From: Elysia crispata
Taxonomy: Eukaryota > Mollusca > Gastropoda > Plakobranchidae
Assembly: GCA_033675545.1 (NCBI GenBank)
Contig: JAWDGP010006196.1
Coordinates: forward strand, 146,001-210,000
Reading direction: 5' to 3'
DNA length: 64,000 nucleotides
Shown here: in pieces, positions 18,437 to 31,079 of the stretch
Layout: each line of letters starts with the position of its first letter
Numbering within the stretch: the stretch's first letter is position 1
Notes under the pieces: model-generated
What the model was told of the DNA's origin: nothing
The model's database searches: none
The model's input: the letters and a program-made list of their open reading frames with translations, nothing else
Program-made: the position numbers and the translations under genes

Positions 18437-21400
18437 CTTGAGGAGAAAAGAAAAAAGCTATAAGATGAGGTAAATGTTTTGCATTTGAGATCACATCAGA
18501 GTAGTACAAGATAAATTCTTGAAGTTTGCCTCTCAAGTTGGATGTTGCAAATCACTGTTAGATATAAATTGTTTTGATTACCCTTTAATTCCAAAAAAAA
18601 AAAATCATGCATAGTGAGTATATAACATTGCTTATCCAGATTAAACAAAAATTACATAAGTAAAATTGCAAGTCTTGAGAAAAATCCAAATCGAGTAATT
18701 TTCATGTGTTCTTTCTTAAGTAACGTTGTCATTTGTTAGGTTCTTGAGGTGCTGAATAAAAACAAGACATCAAAAGTGTAACTTAACTCATAAGATGGTA
18801 ACAGCTGTTAAAAGGCATGTTTGCTTTTCCTAATCATGGACAATTGGAACAAGGCACCTTTTAGATTTTCATAACTAGTATGAATGATGCTTAAAAGTGT
18901 AAGACTACTTAAACTTATCTATCATCAAAGGTAAGTTATGGTCAAGTATATTTCTTAGGGTGAGCGAAACCTTTCATGTAATTCTTGACTGCATTATATA
19001 TATTTTTTTTTCATTTAATCTTGACAAACAAAAGAAAAATGTTTTACACAATATTTATCAATCCCATTACCACACTGATCAAAGCAAAGCAACATTAATG
19101 CCATATATAACTAATTTGATAATATTGAAAGAATTTTTGACATCCTTAACCTTTATCATGGAAAGACAAACTCTTGAGGATTAAAAAAAAAAATCAAAAT
19201 AAGGTCAGATCTTTTAAGCGTCATAAAATGTTATGGCTGATAGTATACTGCCCCCCAAAGGCAAACTGACCTATCTGCACATTTTGTGCTTTCAGGAAAA
19301 TTGCAAAAAAAAAATTCAGATATGTCGACATGACAAATATGAAGATACGCACTGTGCCATTTACTCAAGTTGGATAATACTTTAAGTAGTCAGTTAATGC
19401 AAACAAATTAGAAAACAAGTTTTTGTCAGATATGTCAGTCTGCAAATGGGGGGGGGGGGGGGGCAGTATACTCTAGGTGGAACATCAAATACTCCAAATG
19501 AGAAAATTAAGCAGCGAGAGATGTCAAGTTAAAGAACCAATACAATGAGAGTGAATGAACTGTGGTTAACACGTTTACTTAGACATCATACCTTGCAGAG
19601 TAAGGGCATCCCGAACTGGATATTCTCCTGATTCAAAGGTCTCATTTTGATGAGAGCGCCGAGGTAACTGCCTTTCTAAACTGCGATTCTGTCTGCTTCT
19701 GTGATGTGTGTGCGTGGGCATATTCTTTCCACACAAATAAGCCAACAATTCCTCTCTACGTATACACTTTCTCTTCTTTTTCGCCCAGGCTGCAATATCT
19801 CTTGCTCGACTACTTCTTCCGCTTTGCACGCCTAACCTCAGGCACTCTCTGGCATTGATAAGGCTATCTAAAAAGATCAAAGTGAGGAAAAAATCACTAA
19901 GGATATAACCTGCTGCCATAAAATTAGCATTATAATGTTACCTCTGGGTCTTTCAAACAAAATGTCTTAATGTACATATGAAACCCTGAGATAAGATAAA
20001 AAATATAAGGCTCTAATCTAAGGTAAATTTTTTAAAATCTTTTCTGTCAATATATATTACCATTAGGACAATTAAGAGAATAAAAGAGTGAAATGTATTA
20101 TAAAATATATTTTGTGATACAGCAAATCAGATGACGACACATATATCATAAAATATAAGTAGTGATACAGCAGATCAGATGATGACACATATATTTTAAA
20201 ATATATGTAGTGACATATATTATAAAATATATGTAGTGATACAGCAGATCAGATGATGACACATATATTTTAAAATATATGTAGTGACATATATTATAAA
20301 ATATATGTAGTGATACAGTAGATCAGAAGATGACACAAAAATCTAGTTTCTGTTAACTTAAATACTGTTGTCTCTTTTAAGTAATTTTTTAACCTAATCA
20401 TTGTCCTAATTCGTTTCTTTTTGACTAATATGAGTCACCTCCACAACATCATTTCAGTGAAGGGCAGTTCTGTCTTTATTATCCACATACAGACAGACAA
20501 AAAACTAGTCCATTGTCTGATGGAGCTCAGCTAGCTGCTCCAATTGGTTGCAAACTATACCTTCTCTGGCTTAGACAATATCTCATGGCTGTACCACAGG
20601 CCTTAAATGAATGTGGTTCCCATTTTGCACAAAACATATAACAGAAACTGCAAACTAAATAACTATATCATAAGGCTGAGATATAATGGTTAAATAGATG
20701 CTCTATATTATCTACTTACATTCTAAATATTGAAGATTACTTGAGGTTATAGAGGTTTAAAAAAATTGTTCCCCAAATTGATGACTAGATAGTTTGGTAC
20801 ACTTCTGCATCAGCAAGTGCATGTAATACATTAAGAAACTTAGCTTGTGAGATGTATACGTACATCTTACAATGATAAAATGCTAGGCAGAATCTAGATC
20901 TTTTTAATAGTGACAAATTTTGTAAATATTGTTCCTCGACACTTGAAACTAAATAGACACAGTACTTTTTGATCATTGTGATAAAAATAATAAAAATATT
21001 GGTAAGTATGTAAAAAAAATTGAAACTGTTAAATTTAGATTGAAAAAGAAAAGCTGTTGAAATTCTAACATCAAATTACGTATATTGTTAATACATCTTT
21101 GGAGCCATTTCAAAATTCAGTTAAAGAAATTACCTTTATAGAACTTTGTTAAGGACTCTGCTGCCTTGTTAAAAGGAATCATCAAAACAGGATAGTCATC
21201 TTGTGAGGCAACTGTGAAAAAGAGAACATATTTAAATAAATGCTTCTGACAAGGTCATGTTCTATACTAACTCTCAAACTAGCATTGGGTGCTGGGAGCA
21301 TCTGACAGTTTATAAAATTCATTTTAGCAGACTTAGACCCGTTTTAATATTAGACTTAGTTTAAATTTGAAACCAACAAACCTATTTGAAATTACCTAAC

Positions 21401-24400
21401 TGTTTTCTTTACATTGAAATGTTGGCCATATTTGTTTGCATTCCACATTTTAGGCAAATTTTTACATCAAATAATATTTAGGCTTCTAGATATAGATTTA
21501 GGTTGTTATTAAGACCTGTATACAACTTACACTAAATATTTACAAATACCTAATGAAGCATTGAATTGACTTCATTTTTATGTGTTTGTGTGTTTAAAAA
21601 AAAAGAGAAAGAAAGAACTGAAAGTCTGCACAATTTTGTCTGGATAGGAAGAACTGCACAGGCTGAAATCTATTTTGATTATTTAAATTTGAAAACACTC
21701 ACCTATTTCTCAAATAAAATGTTTACAAGTTAAGTTAGATAAACTTCTTACCTGAATTGCCCATCAAAATGAATACAAATCTATAGAAAGTGAAAAATAG
21801 AGTTTTTAACACCCCTTTAATAAAACCAGTGGATGAGCATCAGGACAATTACTTTAAAAGGAATCTTATACCACCCACATAAGCCCTGGAAAGCAGCCAA
21901 TCAAAGATCAACTCAGCCATAACAGTTGCACGTAAAACTTAATTTGTGCAATATGCTCCTTCAAAGGTCAAAGCTGTAATATGTGGTCCCAGCTCAGAGA
22001 AGCGGAATGTTATATTGTACCCATTCTAATGTGTGGATGTGAGGCCTAACAATTTCAAAACAGTTACAAAACAAGCTGGAGCCAGCAGAAATGTGGTTCC
22101 TACAGAGAATGCTATGAATCTCATGGAATGCAAAGAAATCAAACGAAAGTTTTACAAGAAGCCGATGCAAGATCACTGATAAATAGAATGAAACTCTTAG
22201 CAACCTTTTTTGGCCATGCGATGAGATAAAACCAGAACATCTTGTGACAACTGAAATGATCGAAGGGAAGTGCAGCAAGGGAAAAAATTTATGGATTTAG
22301 CATATAATTATAACAAACCAAGAGGCAAAATATGGTGTCTCCTTGAACTCACATGCATAATAATTGTAGTTGCTTTTTTTTTTTTTTTTTTATGCAAGGC
22401 TAGTATTAATCCTTTAATGATGGTATCTGTTTTTAAGAAGAATGGATTTCCCTCATAGCTGAGCTGGAAAGTTGCAAGAAAAATAGAGAGGGATGTAACT
22501 AGAGCTATATCAGCCATAATGCGTATCGCTGCAGCATCCGAGAATTTTTTTCTACTGACCAATTGACTGAGATTTTTTTATACTCGCATTATGACAACTT
22601 TTGAAGGCTGAAAGAGTTGAGTTGTGAATGCTCATTACGATACTGGAAGCATGAAAAAAAACCTATTTAGATCTGGGTTTCACTTCTAGAAGTTTTTATT
22701 GAGCAAACCATTTGTCTTTTTTTTTTTCAGAATAAATAGTGATAAATAAAATTCTAATAGTGGCTTAGATTCAAATGTAATATTTATTCAATACAATATG
22801 ATGTATGTGGTACATCATTAGTAGAGTAAATTTGACTCTCATTTCTAAACCTTAAAGTCAGTCGTGACTCAGAAAGGCATCTTGGAATTTCTTTGCAGAG
22901 GAAAATATGATGCATGTTAATAGAGCACTAGGAGGTTCATTTTTGCCAAACCCTATTGTTTGCTGAGGTCACTCATTTTCTCTAGATGATATGAGAATTG
23001 GAGCTTTATGCAGGATTGGTCTTATAAAAAGTTTAATTCACCTAAGACCAGGTTCTCATAGTTAAACACAATTAGACTCAGAGAGTGAAATAAACTCTTG
23101 AATTTGTAGGTTTTAAGTTGTTTTACTGGATGTAAAACATGACTAAAATGGAGATTCAATTATTTCAAACTTTTAAAAATACGATTTATGGACTCTTGCA
23201 GAAAACTGTTTTAGGCTAATCTAACTGTACATGAACTGTCCAAATGTCACATAAATACAACTTTCGACTTTGGTTTCTTTCCTTGTATATCATATAAAAT
23301 TTATTTCTAAATCTCACTTAGCATAGGTGGAAAGTAATACATGGGCATTCCTCGAGTATCAAGTCCCGAGGCTCAGGGTACCGCGAGCACTGCACATCCT
23401 GATCTGTGGGATGTGTGTCGCCCAGATCCAAGGGCACTGAATGCAGGTGACGACTCTTGAGTCAGATCAAGTAGCTACTATAAGTGCACACCCACAACAC
23501 CCCCGGTCCCCGGCACCCCTGTAAACACACATACACAGATATACCCACATGCCACCTGTCCAGCCAACCTTTGACCGGTGCAGTGTCAGTGATTCATACT
23601 ATAGGCCTTGAACAGTTGAACAAACCTCGCATAAATTGCTGTCTACACTGTGAGAAGTGTCTATTTTCTCTTGATCTTTTTTATGATCATTCTGTTCCTG
23701 CATCCTATTCCACTCCTCTCTAAATTTCCGTTATGCCAGAGAGTCGTGCTGAGTGATACTCTGCTGGGAAGGTCTATCAGTATCACAAACATTTAAAAAA
23801 TTGACACCTACTTGTCTGCAACCAGCGCACAATGTTATTTTAAAAAATAGAATCAATTCGAAGTCGACAGTACGCATGTGCAGATGAGAAGCAAGCATAG
23901 ATCCCACATCCAGGCACAGTGCCGCGTACCGTGCATCCACCCGATGAACTGTCAGAGTTGCTGCGTACCGCGGGTATGTACCATACCGTGACGATAGCCC
24001 TTGCACTAATTTGCACTTGTTTTATTTTGCATCGAACAATACTTAAAACAACACTAAAATACACCTTAAATTTTATATAATTTACAATTATGTATGAGAA
24101 TGACTTTTCATGACGTGTCTCTTTCAATGACAAAGATTTACATTACTTTTTTTGAACCATCATTGTATTGGTAATACTTTTTTTTTCTATTAATGAACAA
24201 TGAAACAGAATGCTTCTTTTCTTTTGGTTTACAAGAAAACCATGAAGCTCTTCTTGTTGAACTAGCTTGGCAAGGTGTTGGGTGCTGCAAAAGTGTTGGT
24301 TTGATCCCTGTCCATGTTCTTTAAGTGTTTTTCTGGAGACTTTTCGTCCTATTGATTGCGCTGCTATATATATAGCTTAGTAGTTACTTCCTTTATTAAC

Positions 24401-27400
24401 TTTATTTTTACTTTTATCAAAAGGTCCTAGACCTAACATTAACACTACTTGTCCAAACTAAAATGTTGAGACTGCTTTTGTGTTTATTTTTGTTATGACA
24501 TTCACAACGCTATACTAAATAAGTATTATGCAACTGTGGATATGAAAATGTCTTTTATAGCATTCGTCTTTGGCTTTTTTTTTCTAATGAGCCATTCATT
24601 AGAGTTAAAATTCCTGAAATTGAGGTTGAGCGTTTTTAAAAGTTTTTATCATCACTATTAGATAATATTGGGTCTTCATTTGCGCATCTGGCTAAACCAG
24701 CTCTGTCTAAATGAGACAGTGACAAAAAAAGTTGTTTGTAATTTCTTAGAGTTAGATTTTTTAAAAATGGTTGCCAAATTTTCTAAAGCGAACATTATAA
24801 TCTACCACAAACTATCTGTATATTAAAAAAAAATAGGGCTCAACTTGGTCAAAAGTGAATCTGGGATGCCTTTGCAGACCTGCCAACCTTCAAAAAATGG
24901 AATCAGGGACACCCTACTGCGGACGCGTCTAATGCCACGGAGAACTAGTGCATAGCTGGTCTAAGCAAACAAAACATATGATATGATTTAACTAAAAATT
25001 TGCATTCTAATTACATGTTGCTAGGAAATTATAGGCATTCATACAAAAGAAAAATAAGAAGATAAAAAAAGAAAAAGATAAAAAGGAAGAAGATAATGGA
25101 ATACTAAATGTTTACATGTATTTATCATGTACAACAAGATGTCTATTTACAATCAGAGGGATGAATGTACTAGTGATGAGAGGAAGCAAGAAGATGCTCT
25201 CTTGTTGCCTTCTTGCACCTCTTCAAAACTTCATCCCCAAGGGTCATATCAGGTGAGGTGTTCAGCTTGGATACCAGCAGGGACTCAAGGGTCTTTGTAG
25301 TCATGGGGGCCCTTGCTTCAGTCACGTTCTTTCTCACCACACTGAAAATCCTCCCTGAATCAGCATTACTATGAGAGAGACAGAGCACTGCTAACAATAA
25401 TCTACAAATATTTGGAAAAAGCAGTGTCAATGTCACTCCTCAAAGTAGAAATTTTTGTCACCTTGACAATCCTCTTCTCATTTTCAATTTTAGGGGTGAA
25501 TGTAAAGGACAGAAAATCCTTAAACTCATCTCTGAGTGTGTCTTCATCACACAGTGCCAAAGCCTTGAACTTGGAAAAAAAGAAGGCCACTGAGCTAAAT
25601 TCCCACTCTTCTCTTTTGCTGATGTCAAGGCTTGCAGCATGTGTCAGGATGTCAGATTTGAGGGGAAGCTGGTCTTCATATAATCCAGAGCTTTCATGAA
25701 GAAATTTCTTGCATTGCTAAAGATTTCTGCTCTGCTCTTGCTGTTCAGATTTTTTAACAAATCATTTGCAAAGCTCCCTAGATCTAGATCTTTGTCCAAC
25801 AACTGGTTCTTTTCCAAAGTATAGTCTATCTTCAAAATATCATTTTCACACTCCCTGATGACTGAAGGCCTCACTAATCTTGTTAAAATGTGCCTGAACA
25901 GGCCTAGCAAAATTGCCCTGATCTTTGTTATAATGGGTGCTTCTGCCTGAAGAGCTACATTTGCCCGTTCAAACACTGGCACAATTCTTAGAATGAATGC
26001 ACAGTATATGAGATTCCTTTTAGAAGAACAAAAACCATGCAGCCTACTTAATCTGGTGTTGGGATTCACAAACTCTGGCTCTTCAGTGGCTCCCTTGTCT
26101 TTGAACCATGATGCTATCCAGGTGACTTCCACTGCTTTCTTCTTACCTTTCTACCTCTCCTCCTTATCTTAGATTTCCTTCTGCAGCTTTGTGACATATT
26201 TTATGAGAGGCTGCCACAGCTCTAAGAGTCTTTTAAGGCATGGTGAGAGAGACAGCCATCTTGTGGGGCAATATTTTAACTTTTATCACCTCTGACTTGT
26301 AATAGTATATAAACATTGAAATTCAGAAACTCCAACTGCTTTTTCTCACTATGTATTAAGAAATAAAACACATCCACAAGAATTTCTTCAACCTTTGCAG
26401 TCTCACTATGTATTAAGAAATAAAACACATCCACAAGAATTTCTTCAACCTTTGCAGTCTCACTATGTATTAAGAAATAAAACACATCCACAAGAATTTC
26501 TTCAACCTTTGCAGGGAGCACCTTAGCAACTTTTTTTGGCACATAAATTTATTAGATGGCAGGGGCATCCAATCACAATCAATTCAGGAATGTCACTTTG
26601 CAACAATTTACTTACACTACCATGTTTTCCTTACGTCACAATGCAGTTGTCTGCACTAAAACCTACACAGTTGGAATATGGTATGTTGAATTTATTGAGT
26701 TGCATCACAATCAGGTCTTTAATATTTTGAGCAGTTGAACCCGACTTCAAACCCTCTGATTTGTCATAATGTTGGATAACTATTGGATAGAGCTTCATGT
26801 CACTTTTATTGAAACCATCCGTAGAGAGGGAGAAAACAATTTCCTTAAGTAAATCGGCAAGTTTATCCATACAGTCACTAGCCAATGCATTAGCTATGGC
26901 TGTGGCTTTGGTGCAACCACACTGATATTTTTTAGCAGCTGCAATATCAGAGTCCAGGAAAAGGGATGACACAAGTTTATTAAATTTGTCACTCACAGCA
27001 ATAGGCAAATTATTGTCAATGAGAAATTTTGTGAACATAACCTCACTTTGAATCACAGATTTATATTCTGTAGAGGGAAAAAATTTACTAATGGGTTTGT
27101 CTTTCATCATTGTAGCATTGGCCCTCACAGCATCTACGTATTTGGTTGATTTTATACGTCTAGTCATGTCATCACATCCACCACTACAAATGCTTACATC
27201 ACACATACATGGTTCACAAAATGTGTGATGCTCCCCCTTTCTGTCTGGTTTGATGAAAGGAAATTCATTGGTGGATTCACGGCGATAACGGCACATTTGT
27301 TTTTTTCTCTTAGGAAGGGGGGGGTTACAGTCACACTGGCTGAATTAGAAGTGTCTGTAGCTGTAGGCCCACCACTACCACTACCACTGTCCTCGGCCTC

Positions 27401-29522
27401 ATGGAAAACCTTTAGATTTGACTAAAAACCTATCCATTGTGGATCTCCTTAGAACACATCAAAACCATTAAGATCTAGCCTAGTCTAAATCCATTGAACA
27501 AATTTAAAATGTAATAAAATAATTCAAGAGAAATGCATAGACTGATACAAATCAGTAAGCAAAGTATAGATCTAGATCTAGATCTAAATCACGAATCTCC
27601 ATATGAAGCGAACTGAAACTGAAGTGATATAAGAATGGCACCCTAACATATGGTAATTGAACTGGTGAAGTAAAGAAGCCAAATCAAAATCTGGTAATCA
27701 AATCCGGTCCTACTAACAAAACTAAGATAAAACGTGAAAAATATTGAACAAACCGATAGTTTTTTTACAGGAGTATAAAATCCTGAACGATTATCCCGAC
27801 TCATTTCGAACCAACATCTGGTAACGCAACGAATAACTGATAGATTACAATTTTGCAGGAAAAGGTCTGACTTCGTAGAAAAAAAAAATCGCAACTTTTT
27901 TCAGTTTTTCCCCAAAATTGAAATCCGGGACTGTCCTGGATAAACAGGGACGGTTGGCAGGTCTGGCTTTGTTTTTTTAGTGGGACTTCCAACTGGGTAG
28001 GTTGGTTTAGCACAATAATGATGTAGGATATATATGATGGTGTGCTGTTTTTATTGGTGATTCATTGTAAGAAAATTAGGTAAATTTGCAGATATCTGTC
28101 CTACTCTCATGGAGAACTATTCTTTGTCTTTTAGTGTTTCTTTTGCCTAGATAAATGCATTGATCGTAGAGCAACTCGTCACAATTACGTAATTAGTAAA
28201 GTACTGAACAATGAGCCAGCTTTCATCGGGATCTATGTCTTGATTTTTTAAATCAAAAAGTAGAGCCCCAAGTTATGGAATTGTGTGCATGCGCTGGACT
28301 GCAGTGGGTAGAGGCTAGCTGTCCTGAGAAACTATAACAAAAAAAAAAATTGTCAAGTTAGGTTAACCCTGAGAGTGGATAACAGCTTTACAAAATGATT
28401 GGTTTTACAATGGACAGAATCCCAAATTCATCAATGCTTGATTTACCATACAAAAACTAAGAGCAATCTTTTTCTATGGCCAATCAAAAGAAGCCTTCTT
28501 CAGTATGATAGAGGTACCGTACCCATTCCGAAGTACTAACCGTTTTTTAAAAAAATCCTTTAAGCGTTATAAATGACTACCTCAAATCTCATATTTAGCT
28601 ATTCATGAAATAAAGATACCTTAACTTTTAAGTATTAAATTATGAGCTAATTAGAATTAAGATCAACCCACATCGAATTGGTGCTCTGTAAGTGTAACTC
28701 CTCTTTGCAGCCTCTTCCATAGTCCAACATTGGGGCTGTACTGACTGGATACATTTTTTGAATGTGAGATATAAATGGCACTGCTTTGGGAGTTCAGGCT
28801 AACCTTTAGGCGTAGCTTTGATTTTAAAAGTTCTCCAGGCCGAGATCTAGGCCTAGTTATTTTCAATCTACTTAAGGAAATCCTATTTTAACTTTCTGAA
28901 GCCAAGATCTTAAATTTGCCTAGACACCATATATTATAATCTGCATTTAAATTAAACCTTACATTTAAGAACTTACGTTTTAGATCTCCATTTCACTATT
29001 AAATCAAATCTTAATGAACAGAAGAGTGAAGAAACCTTGGTTTTTGGAATCTAGATCAGTCTATGATGGTTAGATAAGATAGTAATCTTGTGATTAGCCT
29101 ACTTGTTCTACATCTAGATCTTGGTTAGATCTAGATCTAGATATCTAGACTAGTCTCTAGATCTAGGATGTACGATTCAGGATGTGGAGAATACACATCT
29201 AGAATATCTAGATCTAGATCTAGATCTAGGCCTTGATCTAGACTTATATCTTACATCGCAATGACTAATGAGTAAGACTCGAAACAACTCATCACCTAAA
29301 AATCTTAGATTGATAATTACCTTTGTAATTGTAAAGCTGAGCAATGGCTGTTGAAGTGCTCTGAAACCCTGAATATAGTTGCTGGGCTGTGTGCTCCTCA
29401 GCTGATTGTAAACGAGCGTCTATTCTTCCTTGAGTCTCTAGTTCATCAAGACATTCGTCTTCAAAATTGCTAAACCAGTGATCTGGTGACTGGTCTGCAT
29501 CGCTACCATCTTCTTGATTCAT
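18183..29522 (-). CDS. HAPSTR1: HAPSTR1 orthologue (HUWE1-associated protein modifying stress responses)
   Basis: Four exons, 29321-29522, 21134-21211, 19592-19867 and 18183-18436, join through phase 1 junctions into 269 codons, close to the roughly 275 of human HAPSTR1 (C16orf72/TAPR1). Recognisable blocks run in order: PDHWFSNFEDECL (14-25), TAIAQLY (58-64), IPFNKAAESLTKFYK (79-93), AWAKKKRKCIRREELLAYLC (120-139), RDALTLQGLNGAM across the last junction, and a basic C-terminus ESPSRKRGKYL. In vertebrates the protein is nuclear, binds the ubiquitin ligase HUWE1 and tunes stress signalling; function here is inferred from orthology. The KKKRK cluster fits a nuclear localisation signal. A five-His run (223-227) and an HHH are specific oddities. 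Intron 1 is 8.1 kb and packed with transposons; the reading frame is intact. Confidence 0.92.
19592..19867 (-). CDS. HAPSTR1: HAPSTR1 exon 3
   Basis: A 276-bp exon from acceptor TTTTTAG to donor CAAG|GTATGA. It encodes the most conserved part of the protein (AWAKKKRKCIRREELLAYLC) followed by an Arg/His/Ser-rich linker and RDALTLQ. Confidence 0.92.
20115..20340. repeat. 74-bp tandem repeat in HAPSTR1 intron 2
   Basis: Units starting GTGATACAGCAGATCAGATG begin at 20162, 20236 and 20310 (74-bp period), with a shorter 47-bp variant starting at 20115. Each unit contains two self-complementary AT blocks of the type ACATATATTNTAAAATATATGT. Confidence 0.9.
21134..21211 (-). CDS. HAPSTR1: HAPSTR1 exon 2
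   Basis: A 78-bp exon between acceptor CTCTTTTTCACAG and donor AAAG|GTAATT. It encodes ASQDDYPVLMIPFNKAAESL and TKFYK, matching the VPFQNAATAVTNLYK block of the vertebrate protein. Confidence 0.9.
21975..22300 (+). pseudogene. LINE (RTE-like) C-terminal remnant in HAPSTR1 intron 1
   Basis: Plus-strand frames, with shifts, read CGCEAWTISKQLQNKLEPAE-like, EMWFLQRML, then FFGHAMR and LVTTEMIEGKCSKGK. These are the standard C-terminal blocks after the RT domain of RTE-type elements (KLEAAEMWFLRRML, FFGHVMRR, TGMIEGKRSRGR). Multiple stops are present. A weak continuation (ELESCKKNRE) occurs near 22460 after an interruption. Confidence 0.65.
22301..24254. other. HAPSTR1 intron 1, no gene recognised
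   Basis: Intronic sequence on the minus strand. It includes a T-run at 22374-22392 and a GC-richer block at 23350-23560 with CA/CCC-rich text that I cannot assign to a known repeat. Confidence 0.4.
24255..24325 (+). repeat. tRNA-derived SINE-like head
   Basis: An A-box-like TAGCTTGGCAAGGTGTTGGG (24263-24282) is followed by a B-box GGTTTGATCCC (24298-24308). The spacing fits a tRNA-derived SINE promoter. It lies within HAPSTR1 intron 1. Confidence 0.5.
24875..24888 (+). repeat. hAT terminal inverted repeat, left
   Basis: CAGACCTGCCAACC; exact inverted match to 27952-27965. Confidence 0.85.
25170..27437 (-). pseudogene. hAT transposase, frameshifted
   Basis: A start at 27437 (MDRFLVKSK) leads, after a frameshift, into 26631-27296, whose N-terminus has a BED-like zinc finger CEPCMCDVSICSGGCDD; the histidines expected further on (H...KH) read R and Y (TRRIKSTKY). 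FSLSTDGFNKSD and GFSADN are typical of the hAT RNase H-like core (first catalytic Asp region). Further pieces at 25644-26132 and 25458-25640 lead to the C-terminal dimerisation domain at 25170-25436 (CLSHSNADSGRIFSVVRK, close to the usual LPHSNAxxERxFS; the usual Glu before Arg is Gly). Several frameshifts and a tandem insertion disrupt the frame, so it cannot make an active enzyme. Transposases of this type cut and paste the element. Confidence 0.8.
26344..26514 (-). repeat. In-frame 3 x 57-bp tandem repeat inside the hAT transposase
   Basis: Three identical 57-bp units, 26344-26400, 26401-26457 and 26458-26514. On the minus strand each encodes 19 residues (AKVEEILVDVFYFLIHSET) without shifting the frame. 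Absence of any difference between units suggests a recent event or an assembly effect. Confidence 0.95.
27952..27965 (-). repeat. hAT terminal inverted repeat, right
   Basis: GGTTGGCAGGTCTG; exact inverted match to 24875-24888. Confidence 0.85.
27966..29320. other. HAPSTR1 intron 1, 5' part, with TAGATC-rich clusters
   Basis: No gene on either strand. Clusters of CTAGAT/TAGATC hexamers occur at 29110-29165 and 29200-29245, close to exon 1; another is inside the hAT element at 27566-27587. Confidence 0.6.
29321..29522 (-). CDS. HAPSTR1: HAPSTR1 exon 1
   Basis: ATG at 29522 begins MNQEDGSDADQSPDHWFSNF. The frame runs 67 codons plus one base to donor AAAG|GTAATT. The start is chosen because the conserved HWFS block follows within 15 residues, as in vertebrate HAPSTR1. 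Confidence 0.9.
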
Positions 29523-30085
29523 TGCTGGTGATGAATGTCTATTTTATTTACTGACATTTAATCACAAATTGAAAGTGACAGTATTAGGCTTCACACGTCG
29601 ACCAAACTAAACACCAAGGACTCATAATGCCCAACATAGGCCTCTAGCTATCCAACAATAATAGCCTCAGACTCCGGATGGATAGGCAGATTCGAATCTT
29701 ATAAACGTATGACGGTATTCGAACTAATACTCTTATAGTCAAGATAGACATTGCAAATTTGATTTTTATTTTTACTCCATACAAAAATCAGACCTTTGCC
29801 ATAAAATTTGACTTATAAATCTATGTCCAACCTGCACTAAAAGGCTGACTCCCCTCTTCGGGCCTTCAAGGGAAAGTCAAAAAAAAAAAAAAAAAAATAT
29901 ATATATTAGCGGTATCGTCCAAAATTCAGTCCAGGAAATCGTGAAATGATCAAGAGCGCAAGCGCAAAAAAGGACTAGGCCCACCTCCGTTTTGATATTT
30001 TGTTTACAAAATTAGGCTAAAGTTAGATCATTATCAAAGCCTGGATAATATCATTTTTTTTTTCATTGGGGTACTTTTCTTTATC
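29523..30085. promoter_or_regulatory. Upstream region of HAPSTR1 (promoter expected)
   Basis: This lies immediately 5' of the HAPSTR1 start on the minus strand. I see no strong TATA box; an A-run sits at 29880-29897. Assigned by position only. Confidence 0.3.
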
Positions 30086-30102
30086 ACTTTAATGACTTTT
30101 TA

Positions 30103-30311
<209 letters not shown>

Positions 30312-31079
30312 CTCAAGCGCTCCTTCAGCCCTTCTCCTCTATTCCACCGAAGTAAACATTATTTTACTAAAATTCACGTCAAAGGAATACCTACATTTGA
30401 GCCAATAGAATGTGTCCAACAAAAATTGTAAGATGACAATCCTGACTTGAGACTTGTTATTGTGAAACTTGCAGTGCATTATATTCTTTTTCTAAATATA
30501 TATCTGCGGTATGAGGGACTGGGAGGTGAACTATTTGATATTATAATTATCATATGCCTTAGCCTTTACTGTACGAAGCCTGTGCAGTTTATGTATCCTC
30601 TAGACATGAGTACTCATAAATTACTTTCAATATGCTGTGAACCTGATTTATTTCATGGCGACCGTGAAATCACAAAAAATAATAGATTCCTACCTTAAGG
30701 CAAATGAAATAGCGAGGCTATACGTCCGTTCAACGAGTAAAAAACCAAATTTAAGATCAAACAAAACATCACCCACTGCACTCATGGTGCCTTCTTACTA
30801 GGCCTAGATAGCAGTAATGGTATAAAGATACTCTCAGATTTTCAGACCTTTTAGTGTCTATCATTATTCTCTCTATTTACGGGTTCAAGGTCCAGAGGAT
30901 GTATCAGGATATTGGTAAGACCATTGGTGACTACATTCTCTATGTTCACCTTCTGTTAACGCGCAATTACTTGGGTAACTTTTTGAAAACACCATACGGA
31001 AACAAAATTGTCTAAAGAGTGGTCCTTCTAAAAACCTTTATTGTAACAGGAGCAATAAATTTTGACATGGAAATAATGA

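Larger units (their letters stand above)
24875..27965 (-). mobile_element. hAT-superfamily DNA transposon, 3.09 kb
   Basis: The element is bounded by perfect 14-bp terminal inverted repeats CAGACCTGCCAACC (24875-24888 and, inverted, 27952-27965). Inside, on the minus strand, lies a transposase with hAT hallmarks. The flanks show only an imperfect target duplication (gcctttg left, gctttg right) instead of a clean 8 bp. The CAGA...TCTG-type ends fit hAT elements. It sits within HAPSTR1 intron 1 in the same orientation as the gene. Confidence 0.85.

Noticed and set aside
24866-27975. Clean 8-bp target duplication for the hAT element
   Set aside because: The flanks gcctttg and gctttg are similar but not an exact 8-bp pair, so I do not call it.
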